From: Chelonoidis abingdonii
Lineage: Eukaryota > Chordata > Testudines > Testudinidae
Length of the DNA: 64,000 nucleotides
Reading direction: 5' to 3'
NCBI RefSeq assembly: GCF_003597395.2
Contig: NC_133770.1
Location: forward strand, 88,594,796-88,658,795
Part shown: piece by piece, positions 9,801 through 24,800 of the stretch
Layout: each line of letters opens with the position of its first letter
Position numbering within the stretch: the first letter of the stretch is position 1
The notes under the pieces: generated by a model
What the model was told of the DNA's origin: nothing
What the model saw: only the letters and a program-made list of their open reading frames with translations
Database searches by the model: none
Translations under genes and position numbers: made by a program

Positions 9801-12800
9801 ACTTGGAGACAAAACCATATGAGGTAAGTTCTCTACCTGCAGTCTGCTCTCCTTGAATACCTCCATTGACTTTCTCAATGCATTAGATTCAAGGTTCTCA
9901 TTCTTCTTATAATCTTGCTCTGAACTCTATCCCTATTTTCCATCCCATTCCCTCTCATCTTCCCAGTCACCTGTTTGCTACTTTCTGTTTCTCACATCCT
10001 GTTACATTACCCTTTGTGCCTGGGGCAGTCTCCTTTTTTTCCATCTGCCAACAATCTTCTTTCTCCTCTGTCAAATCCCTTCTTATAACTCATCTCAAGC
10101 TCACTCTCTTGTACCCTCGCCTCATTACAGTAAATGAAGCTACAACACTAGCACACCGATTTGAAAGCTTACTCCTTTGACCTGGAACTTTATGCCTGTA
10201 GGTATGTCATCCAGCTAGTTTATAGTAAACCATGAAGTCAAAGCAGCCTTTATATAATAGTGTCCAAGCTGAGGGCCAGATCCTGTTAAGATGTAACCGC
10301 CATTTGATTTTGTGCATGCGAGTAGTGAACTCAACAGGACTAGGCAAGTATGCAAAGTTATTCAGGTGTATAAGTGCAGGATCAGGGCCTAAAACAACTG
10401 GGAAATACATCTACGCTGCAAAGAAAACCCACAGCACCGAGTCTCAGAGCCCAGGTCAATTGATTTGGGCATGGGTTGCGAGGCTAAAAACATCAGTGTA
10501 GATGGTCCCGCATGGGCTGAAGCTGGGGCTCCAAGGCCCTCCCACTCCTTGCCAGGTTTCAGAGTCCAAGTAGGAACTCCATACTGATGTTTTTAGCTCT
10601 GAAGCCTGAGCCCTGCAGTAGGAGTCAGTTGACCTGGGCTCTGGGACATGTGATGCAGGTTTTTCTTTGCAGTGTAAACGTCTCCTAGAACTCTCTTTAG
10701 GTCATTTGGATCTTGTTGAAAAAAATATATTTTTAAAATTTGATGGTGGCTCAGGGTCACATTGAAATCTCTCTTCCACAAATTTATCTATCAGCTTTCT
10801 GAAATAGGATCATGTCCCCCACTCTCTAGTAAATACCTTGAAATCTCTCTTGATTATCTAAATTTACTTACTTATTCCCATGTGTTACTTGAATAAATGA
10901 GGTTGTATTAAGATTGAGAAATAAATGGCATTCATTGTATTTGAATCCCTGTAATTAAACATTTTATTTTTATTCACTGGAGCCCATAGGGCCACTACTT
11001 TTTCCACAGATTTAAAAACTGCTGCTTCTCACTTCTGCTTGTTTTTCAGACTCTCTTTGTCAGGTCTGTGAGGGCGTACAATGGGGATAACTGGAGGACC
11101 TCCATCTCCGATATGGAGCTGGCACTTCCTGATTTCTTCAAAGCCTATGATGACTGCCTTGCAGCCTGTGAAGGTTCCCGGGAGATCAAAGAGTTTAAAG
11201 ATTTTTATCTTTCAATAGCAGGTTGGTGTTCGGCAGCATCTTAGCTCCAGGACAGGGATGGGCAAACTTTTTGACCCAAGGGCCAAATCTGGGAATAGAA
11301 ATTGTATGGCAAGCCATGAATACTCCCAAAATTGGAGTTGGGGTGCGGGAGGGGGTTAGGGCTCTGGCTGGGGCCAGAAATGAGGTGCAGACTGTGGGGT
11401 GGGGCCAAAAATAAGAAGTTCAGGATGCAGGAGGGGGCTCCAGGGTGGGGTGTGGGCTCTGGGGTGGGATTGGGGATGAGGAGTTTGGAGTGCAGGAGAG
11501 TGCTTCGGGCTGGGATCAAGGGATTTGGAGGGCGGGAGGAGACCAGGGCTAGGGCAGGGAGTTGGGGCATGGGGGAAGGCTCAGAGTTGCAGCCTCTGGG
11601 CTACACTTACCTCAGGCGGCTCCCGGAAGCAGCGGCATGTCCCTTCTCCAGCTCCTACACAGAGGTGTGGCCAGTGGCCCTGCACACTGCCCCGTCCACA
11701 GACATCTCCCCTGAAGCTCCCCTTGTCTGTGGTTCCCAGCCAATGGGAGCTTTGGGGGCAGCATTTGGGGCAGGGGCAGCATGTGGAATGGAGCCCCCTG
11801 GCTGCTCCTACATGTAGGAGCCAGAGGGGAGCCATGCCGCTGCTCCTAAGAGCTATGTGGAGCGCCTCTGACCCTGCTCCCCAGTTGGTGCACTGGAGCG
11901 TGGCAAGCCCCAGACCCTGCTCCCCAGCGGGAGCTGGCTGGCAAGATCTGGCCCGCGGGCCAAAGTTTGTCCACCCATGCTCTAGGACAAGGAGTCTTGA
12001 ACACGTATTTTAGTTTCTAAATAAGTGTTGTTGGTGTGTGCTTTTCATGCTCCTCATTCTGCATGGTGACTTGCATGATGCCTCATCAATGCCAGATTGA
12101 GGCCCATGTTAAAGAAGAGTTATAGTTGGCCTTATCAATAGCTATCTTGTCCTTGGAAAACATAGGTACTATAGGAAAGCCATAATGGAGGGTGTTCATA
12201 TACAGAAGACTATTAAAGAGAAATGTGTTGGTGTTTCTAAATATCTGAGTAGCCTTCTAGGAAATGGTAAGAATTTCTCCATCTCATTAGCAGTATTAAT
12301 CCAGACCCATTTCTCACCAGTAACTTTATTTGCTATTGAGCTTCTGTCACACAGTCTGGTATGGCTTACAACTCAGAGTGCCATTCTCAGGTCAGACTGT
12401 CAGGAAAGAGGGCACACACCCCAAACTGGTGATATATTCTATAATTAGATTTTACCAAGCCAGTAACAAATGTGCACTCATGGATCACTATATTAGTTTT
12501 ACCATGGAGTCACAGACAGCCCCCTTACCACCCAGGCAAACTGGACTTTGTGCTGAAATAACCTGCGGTGAGGTGATTTTATTTCCAACCTCAGCGGGTT
12601 GGTTACTTACCCCAGGTCAATGGATACTCAGGATCTCACACCAAAGACAACACCGACAGCCAATTTCTCTAGTAAACTAACTAAAGATTTATTAGCTATG
12701 GAAAAGAAATTAGTTACTGAGAGGTTAAAGCAGATAAAATACATTAAGAGGTGAATCCAAGTTTGTAAGTTCAAAGTGATAGCAGAGATGTAGTGATCTG

Positions 12801-15800
12801 CTAATTTTCTATATGTCTCTCAGGGTTACTCAAAATAACTTTGGGTATCTCTCTTCAGTCACTCAGTATTCCACCCTGTCAGAATCCATCAGTCCAGAGA
12901 TACAGTATCATTCCCTCAAATCACTATTTATAGATCCTCTTCACAGAAGACCATTTGAACAGTGTCTTCACCCAAGTGGGTTTTGATGAGTAGCAATTGC
13001 AGATTGAGCCTGTGAATTTCCTTTATTCAAAGCAAGGGTCATTGTGTTCAAGTCAACAGTCTGTTTCCCGGCATTCACAAGTAATTTAGTTAGGCTATGT
13101 CTATACTACAGACCTGACAGTAGCACAGCTGTACCAAAAGCTATACCACTGTAAGGTCTCCCGTGTAGCTGCTCTTTAGTTAAACCCCAGTGAGCGGCAT
13201 TAGCTATGTTGGCAGGAGAGCCTCTCCTGCTAACATTGCCCCTGTCCACACCAGCACTTTTGTCAGTGAAATTTATGTTGATCAGGGGGGTGTATTTTTC
13301 CCACCCCTGATTGACAAAAGTTTTAAGTGTAGACACAGCCATACCGTGATATAATAATGCAGTTGCCTGCCATTATATTATAATAGGGATAGATAAGTGA
13401 AACAATACAAGTGTCTATCGTTCATTAGCATTCACGAAGTTCTAATACCTGAATATACACACACTTTAATCTGGGGTTATTTAATTACAGGGACATACAT
13501 AATGTAATGCATCAACCGGTTTATAGATAAGTGAAGACAATGCCATTAACATTCCCTTTCAACTCAGCTAACACGAGTGAATTGGGCCTTTGGCTCTGAT
13601 TTGAGCTGGCAACCTGCTAGACAGCATCGCAGCCTTAACATTTGAGCTGGTAAATTTCTCCTCTCCAGTCTGTATTGTGAATATCTGTTGCATGCTCTGC
13701 AATAGAGATATGCCCTGTTGTTTGAGGCAAAATTTTAAAAAATTGAAATGCCTGCATCACAAAGAATATAATTAGAAAAGCCACAGTTTTTGTGTTATCA
13801 AAATGGCATGTGTAAGTTTCCCTTGCTCCTCAGTAACAATGACAATAAATACCATCCCCAGAGCTATGTGAACCTCAGTAAAGGGGTTGCAGAGAGGCTT
13901 CTTTTCAAAGGTAGGTGTCTGGTAACACCGCACTAGAAATGCAGCAGAATTTCTAAATTGCCAAAAGGATGCCTAGCTTGACCTTGTATCCTGAAATGTC
14001 TCAGCACCACCAGTCAAGATAATGTTTTTTAAATTGAATTATAATTGACTGCAAGTATGGGGAGATGGGTTCCTAATTTTATGAGTAACACTTTTATATT
14101 TGGGGATCCTGAATTATGGATAATACTTGTATACAGATATCAGTCCCGGAAACACTTCTGCTGATTGCCTCATGTCATTTAGATAAGACATAACACCAAA
14201 TTGCTAATTGCTGCGTTCAGAGATTCCATATCTTTTGTGAAAGAAGGAGTGATAAGCCCTGATGTTCTAATCAATTTCTGATGTGGGTGATTACGTACAC
14301 ATGGATACAGTAGTCTTCACTTCTGGAAGGAAAGGGGGCTTAGTAGATAGAGAAAAGGAACGGAGGGGCTGAGTTCTTGATCTTTTACTGTCTCTGTTGA
14401 TGACTCAGTGCATTACCTGTCTGTTCCATTTTGTTGACAAAGGAACTGAAGCGCAAATATCTGCTTTACCTGGGTGTTGAGTGTTAAAGAGTTATTAATG
14501 TTCAGGACTTTGAGATCCTTTAAAAGGCCCGTAAGAAGTATATCTCACAATTATTTATTACTTCTGGTTCTAGCCTGTTTTGAGCTGTTCGGTGGTTTGT
14601 AAATGAGTTTGTGAACTTGAATTTAGGATCTTATAGGATGAAAGACATTCTATGAATAAGTTGTCATATTTGCATCTATTTTATTGAGACCAAATACTGG
14701 AGAAAGGCAATTAAATAAGACTGCAAAGGTATCAACTACTTAAAAAAAAAACTCTGTTGAGGTCACAGGTAGAAATACAGCAGTACTCCATTTCAATCAT
14801 TTAATAGATAGAAATATCACTGCATATAAAATGTGTCAACACAGGCTGCCTTTAGGTGTCTGTAAAACATAACAGCTATTTACTGTGATTGAAACTTTTG
14901 GTCTGAAGTCACTGGGGCCTGATTTCCAGAAGTGCTGATCATTAACACTTCTTATTGACTTCAGCTGGAATTGTGAGGGCTAAGGATCTGTGAACATCAG
15001 GACCTTAGTGCCTAGGACCCAGGGGAGCAGTATAGAGCCATAATGTATAGAGGAGCTGGCTGCCCGAATACTTCTGAGGCTACGTCTACACTACAGGATA
15101 AATTCGAATTAGCTTAAACCGATTTTATAAAACAGATAATATAAAGTCGATTGTGCGTGTCCACACTAGGCACATTAATTCGGTGGTGTGCGTCCATGGT
15201 CCGAGGCTAGCATCGATTTCTGGAGCAGTGCACTGTGGGTAGCTACTGTAAAATAATGAGGCCAATAATGTCGATTTGCGTCCACACTAACACTATTCCG
15301 ATATAGTAATATCGATTTTAGCATTACTCCTCTCGTTTTGTAGGAGTACAGAAATCGATTTAAAGAGCTCTTTAAATCGATATAAAGAGCAGTGTAGTGT
15401 GGACGGGTGCAGCGTTAAATCGATTTAACGCTGTTAAAATCGGTTTAACAGCGTAGTGTAGACCAGGCCTGAAACAGCTAACTGTGTTCTATCCAGTTCT
15501 ATCTCTGTTTTCCTTTAGATCACTACATTGAAGTTCTTGAATGCAAACTGCAGTGTGAAATCAACCTGACGCCGGTCATAGGAGGCTTTGTTGTGGAGAA
15601 GTTTGTGGCAACCATGTACCATTATTTACAGTTTGCCTATTATAAATGTAAGTAGTGTGTTGTTGTTTTTTAAATAAGCTTGGGATGGTGATGGCAAGCC
15701 TCCTACAGTGCCCTTCACCTCTAGTGACAATGATTTAGAATATTTTATTTGTAGCATCTTGAAATTGCAATTAATCTATTTTGGACCTAAAAGTCTGAGA

Positions 15801-18800
15801 CATTTAGTCTCCTTTCTCCCTGGACATGTGTAAGTGCTGTTGATATCTATGGGAGACAAACATATGTGAGGAGAGCTGAATAGCCCCCTATGAAAGTGAT
15901 ACAGGAAAAAAGTATTTTATGGCATGATCCTGCCAAGTGCTGAGCCCCCCTCAACTGCCACTGGAGTAACAGCAGTTGTAGGAGGTGCTTGGCTGTTAAT
16001 AGTCTCTAATCAGGTTTCTATTAGAGAAATGAAGACTTGCATCTGAGACAATGACAGAATAAGCGTGATTTTATTTGTCACATTCTGCTTCATTTCTTTG
16101 TCTTCTGTTGGTACAATCTACTGGTTCTTCTCAGCACTTGTCTCCACTGGGGACTTCTGCATCAATCTATCTTAGATACTTATATGGCCCCCATTACTGT
16201 AGTGTGTAAGCACCTCACAATCATTAGTGTATTTATTCTCAGTACTCCTGTGAAGTGGGGAAATAGTGTTATCCTTATTTTACAGATGAGGAACTGAGTC
16301 ACAGAGACACCAAGTGACTTTCCCAAGACAATCTAGGTAGTGTGTGGGGAAGCAGAAGTTGAACTTGAGTCTCCTGAGTAATCAAGCAATTGTTCCAACC
16401 ACTTAACTATCCTTTCTTTCCTTGCTCCCTATTGTAGACATGTTTATCTGATGTACAGTGCCTGGAATTGGTGCATTCTGGGTTAAACTGCATCAGTGCA
16501 GGCTATTTTTTACACAGGTGCAGCACATGTACACTAGGCATTTGCCTTGGTACAGCTAGATTATTGTAGTTATACAGGTGCAAAAACCTCAGTGCAGACA
16601 AGCCTTCAGTCCCAAACTAGCTTACATAGCCTTTTTAGATAGAGAAATGTGCAATTTTACCAAGACAAGAGAGCTTTTTTGTTATATAAGGACATCCAAC
16701 TATTTCAGCTAGGAAGAAGAGAAATTATGACCTAGAGGCAGTGCATCAAATATAATGCAAACCATTGAAAATTAATCTTACAAGTAATATTTTTTCCATC
16801 AGAAAGGACTGCTAACTGTTTCATACATTTGTTTCTTTTCATAGTAAGACCTCATTCATCTGACTAGAACTACATACATACATAAAGAGGGAACCTATTA
16901 TTGCAACTCTCTCAGGAATGATAGTTCTTATGAAGGGGTTTGGGCAAATGAAGTATTCATAGGGTGTACTTGGTATGGGAACTGCTGATTTGGCTATAAT
17001 TGTGTATGAAAGCTTCCTTGCACACTTTCTATGATGGATATTTTTTCATTTGTCTTTGGCTCTTTGAATACCCCGCAATTATTAAAGTGCAGTTGTACTC
17101 TTAAAAGTGACTTTGTAAACATTGTCCCTGCTTTCTCAGCTGATCTGCTCCTTGCATGTAGTGACTAGAAGTGACTAGAAGAATTTTCCCTGCTTTTTTC
17201 CCTACACTTTTTTAAACTTCTGCAAGAGACAATGCGGCTGAGAGATGGAGCTAGGTTCTGTTCCTTGTTCAGAAAATAATTGTTTACTAATTTCCAATCA
17301 ATTACACCTTTGCAGCCCTCTGAAAGGAGGTGTAACAAAAGCGTGATTTGACCAACTGAACTTTTATTGCTATGGGTATGTGAAAAGATGTAGAAGGGTT
17401 GACTTACTGTGCACCCACTCATAGCTGGACATGGCACAGCAGACACCTCCTCTAGTGCTTATTGCTGACAGCCACTCTGGCCTTGTAGTAGTGCCTCTTC
17501 TTGTGATAGCCCTCCGGCCAGATTATGCTTTAGTTCCACCATTTCCAGAATAACAAAGTCCAATGGAAAAAGTCCAGCATCTTTGCAAAAGGGATTTGCC
17601 CCCAATGGGCCCCTGTAGTCCTCACCACCCTTCTCTTGGGATTGTCAGGGGCCTCTCATTACCCTCCCCAGAAGCTGGTAGAGGAACCCAGGCCTTCCCA
17701 CTACACTGAGTTTCATTTCAGGGACCCTGTAACCCGCAACCAAGGTCTGCTCTATCAGATTCCTTGCTGCTGCCTCATTGGACTTCTTCCTGCCATAGCC
17801 AGTCAGCGGGCTTCTCCAGGTTTACCCTTCTCTCAGGGCCAAGACTTTTTTTTTTCCACCTCAGAATCCCCCAACAAAATTCCCAAGCTAAGAGTACCAA
17901 CTTAAACCAACTTCTGCCCTCTTCAGGTGTGACTTTCCATCCCCCTTTGGTCCTCAGTGGGACACCTTGCAGGGCTCTCTGTGAAAGTCCAGATCCTGCC
18001 TTATTATCAGGCCTCTTCACCAGAGCTTGTGCCAGCCCGATGGCTGCTCTGTATCTTTCCTGGCCTCTTGCTAGACTTTGCTACTCAGGAGACGATGTGC
18101 TGGGCCAACTCTTCCGTTGATCTTCATCTGTGACCTTGCTGATCTCTCCATTCTCTAACACCAAGAAAAAGACTACAGTCTCCTTGTAACATGTGCTTCC
18201 TGTCTTTATAGTCACCGTGACCACCCCTGCCCGAGCTGAGCTTCATCTTTAATTAAACCAGGCCCATCCTCCAGTGCAACCAGGTAGTATACTTGGCTTC
18301 TCAGGCCCATATTAATCCATTCCTTATCTGTATGGGGGTACACACCCCATGACAAAATGAAAGAGTCCGGCTTGACTTTCTAAGACCACATTGAGGTTGA
18401 AGGGCTGGCAGTTAGAAGGAACACATTTGATAAGAAGATCACTGAGAATTTTACAGTCTCTTTTTAGGTATAGACCTGCATTTTAAGAGCCAAATTTTGC
18501 ATGCCTAGCTCCTGCTGACTTCTATCAGAGGGTAAAATTCAGGCTTGAGTTGGAGTCTTTTCTGCCTCTTGTGTGTGCCATTTTATTATCCACCTCCCTG
18601 TTTGCTTTTCCCTCACCCTCTTAACTCAATTTTACCATAAAAAATGCTACAGAGTGGGGGAAGATAATCAAACTGGGTCAATACTGCCCTGTTTGTTGGA
18701 ATATAGGGAAGAGTTTTTGGTTATGGTTTTTTTGTTTTTGTTTTTTTGTTTGTTCTTTTTTTTAATGTGTCAATGATAGACTTTTGATATAAGATTATCT

Positions 18801-21800
18801 CAAGCATTTTTATGGTGAGAGAATTGCAGGTCTTTCAAACAATCTCCACAGTTATGAAGTGGGCTTTTTGGAGCATGCCTTGCATATTGTCATCTCGTGA
18901 AATAACCTCTGAGTGGTAGACATCATTCATCCTGTTACTTGAGCAAAGTTGTAGCCAGGTAATGTTCTGTCCAAGCTTTTCAGAGTAGGCCAGGATGGGG
19001 ATTTTTTTGTTTTTTGTTTTTAAATATATCCTTTCTGGGGGGTTATTTATTTTTATACAGTTAGGAGGGAAGAATTTAGGAGGAATACTGCACCTGTCGT
19101 CACCTGAATTTCCTGAGTTTGGATAATAAAGGGAAATGTGGATTGTTGCTTATTTACCTTCTCTGCAGGCTTATGTTTGTTTTATTAATTCAGTGAATGA
19201 CATGAAGAATGCAGCCCCTTGTGTTGCTAGCTACATGCTCTTTGACCAGAAAGATGAAGTGATGAAACAGAACATGGTCTATTATCAGTACCATAAAGAC
19301 AAATGGGGACTCACAGAGGAGGATTTCCAGCCCAGACCAGTAAGTTGAGTGGGTAAATTGGTTGCAAGATATCTCCTAATATTACCCCCAAATCCAAAAG
19401 AGTGAAGTTATGGCAGAGAAGGATTGTTTAGAGGTTTTTGTGTAGAACACAATTCACTTACTAGAATCAGAGAGTTGTGAAAAATATCTGTATATTGTGT
19501 TGTCCTACATGTGTAGGGAAGGGATTTTACAATTCTTCCCTCTCTGCTGGAGCATGCTGATGCACACATTAATTCACTGAGATATCAAACATGCCTATTT
19601 ACCACCTTATCTACACTTGTTTATTTTATCTGCCTGTGAGGGCTACGTAACCAGTCACTGAAGTCTGGAAGTCTCCAGATCTAAGTGACACCACAATAGC
19701 ACTGGGACTCTTGTTGGTCTCTTACTGCTTGTCAACAGATCACTCCCAGGTCATGAAAGGTGCCTTGTTTTCTTCTAAGTTCTGTAAGCAATGGACTGTA
19801 GCTATGTTTAATAACCATATTTACACCACTTTCCACAAATGATTTCAGAACATATTTGGTTGCTGTGGACAGGAACAACCACATTAAAAAGGTTTTTGAG
19901 AAAGCATTTATATAGCCAGGGTGGCTGGGATATACTTATGCTGTATTACACTTAGCCATCTAACCTAGAATGCCTTCTGAAAAACCTTTTAATGTGACTT
20001 TCTTCCAAACAGGCCGGCCAAGCTGTGTTATAAATCAGTTTAGCCAGGAACCAAGATAAAGTGCGGCTATACTTTGAAAAGTGACTCTGTAAAAATGGTA
20101 TAATGAGGCTCTGACTCAGCTTGACTTCCAGATCCAATGTTTCCAGTTTACAAGGCATGCTCCAATGTTTCCAGTTTACAAAAAGTTTGTTTTTTTTTAA
20201 CTGGGTTCTTCCTCATTCCTTCTGCCCAGTATTATGGTTCTGCAGACAAAATAATGTCATTAGTAACACGTGCACAACCCCATCCGCTTCAGTGGGTTTG
20301 CACATGTGTAAGTGACTGGAATTCAGTTAACATTTCTGTTGACGATGCATGATCCAGAACAGAATCTGTCTCACACTCACTTAGGGTCTGTCTTCATTGC
20401 ACAGTTAATTTGAGTTAGCCTAGCTGGAGTGAGAGCAGCCACACTGTGAAACAATACTCAAGGTGCTATGTCCACAATGGCACCACACTCATTCATGTGT
20501 GGCACTTAGATGTGTATGTGCATGTTATGTGATGCTTATTACTGCAATAACCTGAACCGCTCTGTGAATTGGAGGAAAATTTGTCTGTCCTTTCTGGGCA
20601 CGTAGTGGAGAATTGTGGGAAGGCACTGGAGGACAAGTGGCATAGAAATGACAGTAGCCTGTATCCACAATGTAGAGTAATCATGTTAGCAGCTGACAAG
20701 TTGTGTTCACTTGAATGTTGAGCCTATATCCCCTCTCAGGTCAACAAACTCAAGTTAAAAGCACGACCACTCGAGTTTAAGGGTTTTGTGTGTGCACGAG
20801 TTGATGCAACGCAAGAGTTATTCTTCGACTTAATTTTGTTGTTAAGACAAGCCCTGAACTGTGCTGGCTTTGCAGGGCTAACAGGAGCAAAATGCAGTAA
20901 AATCTCATTGTCTTGACAGTCAGTAGGTATGATTCTGAGCTCACACAGGGAACAGATCTGGTGAGTGAGAAGGTGCCATTTTTATGTAGTCCCCTTTCAA
21001 AGTAGAAGTGAACTTCAACATTGGTCTTTTACGTGGCTGAAAGATCCATAGGGAGTGACTTATGTAATGGCCATAAATGTAAAGTTTCTAAGAAATTAGC
21101 CACCTGCAAATGCATTCGGGATGTGGAATGCAGAGAAAGAAGCACAGACACCCATGCTCTGACACTGTAGGATTCATTGCAGAGGTGGGCAAACTATGGC
21201 CTACGGGCCACATCCGGCCCGGAAGGCCCTCCTGCTCAGCCCCTGAGCTCCTGTCCCAGGAGGCTTGCTCCCAGCCCCTCCTTTGCTGTTCCTCCTCCCC
21301 TTCAGCTTCAGCTCGCCCCGCCGCTGGCGCAACACTCTGGGCAGTGGGGCTGCGAGCTCCTGGGGCAGCGCAGCTGAAGAGCCCAGCCTGACCTGGTGCT
21401 CTGTGCTGCATGGTGGTATGGATGTCTCCAGCCAGGTGCCTGTCCTGGCGCTCTGGGCAGCGCAGCTTTAGCGCCACCAGCCACCGGTGCTCCAGGCAGT
21501 GCGGTAAGGGGGAGGGTAGTGGGGAGGTTGGATAGAGGGCAAGGGAGTTCGGGGTTGTGGTCAGGGTGTGGGGGTGTGGATAGGGGTCGGGGCGGTCAGA
21601 GGGTGGGGAACAGGGGGGTTGAATGGGGGCAGGGGTCCCGAGAGGGCAGTCAAGAAGGGGGGGGTTGGATGGGGCGGCGGGGGACAGTCGGGAGTGGATG
21701 GTCAGGAGACATGGTTGGATGAGGCAGGGGTCTAGGGGGGGCAGTCAAGAATGATAGGAGGGGTTGGATGGGGTGATGGGGGGGCAGTCAGGAGTGGGCA

Positions 21801-24800
21801 TTCTGGGGGCAGTCGGGGAAAGGGAACGGGGGTTGGATGGAGCAGGGGTTCCGGTGAGGAGCTCGATGGGGCAGGGGCACTGGGGGGAGGGGAGGCATCT
21901 GGGGGTGAGAAGCAGGAGGGGATCAGGGGTGGGGGCCAGGCAATGCCTGGCTGTTTGGGAAGGCACAGCTTCCCCTAACCGGCCCTCCATACAATTTCCA
22001 AAACCCGATGTGGCCCTCAGGCCAAAAAGTTTGCCCGCCCCGATTCATTGACTACTTTCAGGAGCTCAAAGCCTGCAGCACCTGTATGTTTATGTACTAT
22101 TTTAAATGCATACAACTTCATTGTGCTTATCCTTTGATCCTCCAAAAATTATTAAAAGTTGCTTGTTGTTTGAGTTGCCCAGCAGAAAATCCCATAGGTG
22201 ACCTGATTTGCATTCCCTTAGTAATTACCAGGGCCGCCCAGAGGATTCAGAAGGCCTGGGGAAAAGCAATTTCCCTTCCATAAAAAGAAAAAAAGTTGCA
22301 ATACTATAGAATACTATATTCTTGTGGGGGCCCCTGCGGGACCTGGTGCCTGGGGCAAATTGCCCCACTTGCCCCCCACCCCGGGCAGCCCTGGTAGTTA
22401 CAGAGGGTTAAGTTGGCCAGGGGCTGCATTTTGACCGTATGCTATGCTTTGGACACCGTTGTGAAGGAGAAAGGACTCCTCCTCCTCTTCTTACTCTCCC
22501 CGAAAGAGTTATATGGGACAAGCATTGCAGACGGTGGTAATGTCACCAAACATAGCAACTGTTTACTATAAGATAGATTGTGATGTTCAGCCACCACTCT
22601 AGGTAGAGGGCAGTGCACCATAACTCAGCATGCATAGGCGCAGGAACTAGGGCTGCGGCAGGTGTTGCAGCACCCCCAGGTTTCACTGAAAAGTTTGCTG
22701 GTACTGTCAGAACAAAGCTAGCATTATTTCATGATTCTTGAGAATCCCGGAGCTGTGCTGCACCCGTGTGGTATGAGTAGGAATTGCGCTTTTTCACATT
22801 GCTTTTGAACACACATGGTTTGCAGCTTCATTAGCTGGCTTTCAGCACTCCCACTATTAAAAGAGTTCCAGAGCCACTGTCAGCAAGCGTCTCTCTCCAT
22901 GGCTGGCCAACTCCATAGAATGGTGTGGAAGGAGGCCTGGACTCCGTCAAGCACACTAACCACTCACTTTGTGCCTCTTCATGAACACCAGGCCAGGTAT
23001 GGTCGGACCCTAGAGCTGCTTACTTTGGGATCTCGTTCATTTAGTCTCAAACTGGCTAATTTTTAAGACATCAAAAAGGTTCAAAAGGATGACACAATTT
23101 GAAGGATTCACAGAACATATTAGATATTCTGCTTGGTGTATTTGTTCATTCATTACTTCCATCTTCCTTTCGCAAACATGGGGCAATCTTGAAATTAACC
23201 CAGAATAGTGCTGAGTTTGGAACTGGCTTTGCTAGAATTTTTACAGGTGGTATCTGATGCCTTGGGAGAAATTCAGAAATATGTTCACAATGTCTTATTG
23301 GCCTAAAAAATAATCTAAAAATTTTGTTATTGTTCTGATAGGAAGCAGTTCGATATTATAACATAACCACACTTCAGATGGAAATGTATGAATTTGCAAA
23401 GCGGCATATAATGGATGATGATGAGGTGAGTTTTTGAGAGTTGAGGGTATAGTAATATATACCACTAGTGACACTAAAATAAATGTGATATGTGAAATAT
23501 TTATAACGTATCATGGATATAATCCTGTGGCATGTATAGAATATGACAAAATACTCTTTTGTAAAGAAAATAATTATCCAGGTTATCATAGTGTTCCTTG
23601 ATAAGTGAAAATAGAAAAAGACCCAGAAAACCTAGTGTATATGTGTGCCTTTGGGACAGTATATATGGGACACTGTTGACACAAATGTAGAAGTTATATG
23701 TGTTCAAGAAACAAAAATGATTTTATAAGATCTTCTGCTCTGCAAAATAGGAGCACCAGGGGGCACAAAAGTGGTACTTGTATATCTAAACTTGAAATTT
23801 TCTTAGTCTTTTTTTAATCTACTTAAAACTAGATTTGAAAATTATTCTAACTTTTATCTAGAAATAACCACTTTTCAAAATTTAACTCTTCTTCAGCAGA
23901 TAGTCCTGTTATCTTTGCTAATTCTTATTACACCATTAAATTTTGGTCTTCAAGTCTTATTTCTTAATTGCTTAAAATTCATGAACAAATGATACATAAC
24001 TGACTATTGTGAGGTATGAAATTATTTATGTATTTTCATCAGTGCAGGAAAAATGGTTAAATTGCTAAGAGACCGATTTTTTTTTTCTTCCCCACAGTTG
24101 GAATTAAAGTATAAATCATGTGTTTAAAGAAAATATCTTTCAGGCAGAAAGAGTTTGTTTGTTTTAATTTTCTGTTTAAGTTAGGGAACGACCCACTGGT
24201 GGCATCAAAAGAAATGCAGTGTATAAAATATTTGGCCTAGAACTAGGTTGAAATCTATTGTATAAGTAGGATAAATATTCCTTGCAATGACCACTGTTAG
24301 GGTGTTCCCTAGTTAGAACTGAAAATGGAGGGAAGGTGTACCATTGTATAATATGAAATTGTTACCTTGTGATTTTGACTGTGTGACACAAAGGAAAGGA
24401 TACATATTTTACATCTTAGAAGCAATGCCACCTATATGAATGACCTAAAAACCTGTACTAGAAGTAAAGCTCCATTCCAAGGTTAGACTCTAGAAAGGTT
24501 GAAAAGACACCCCACCTCACCCCGCCCCAGAAGATGTCTATTGTGATTTAACTCTGTGATGTGTTCTTGGTAAGGCTCCCTACAGGATTAAGTTTAGGTG
24601 AGGGTTTAGAGATCTTGCTTGGCTAATACTTTTTGAAATAATGTATTTTTCCTGTATCCATAGAGTCTTTTTGGTTTTCTCAGAGATTGCAAACATTTGG
24701 GCACTTTTTAAGTTCCCCAGTTGACTTGTAAAATGTTAGCCCATAAAGTTTAATGTTAGACATAAGAATACATTTCTTTTGTAATTTTTCTCACTTTGCA

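Larger units (their letters stand above)
19340..23341 (+). other. CRTAP intron 5
   Basis: Contains a 28-bp-period duplication (20133-20181), a MITE (20394-20854), a hAT element (21180-22042), a short hAT relative (22229-22393) and part of another element near 22620-22690 (GGCGCAGGAACTAGGG..GCAGCACCCCCAGG). No other exon is seen. Confidence 0.5.

Noticed and set aside
21088..21722. Open frames of about 100-130 residues on both strands
   Set aside because: They lie in the GC-rich interior of a nonautonomous hAT element with a perfect 8-bp duplication and show no transposase motifs.
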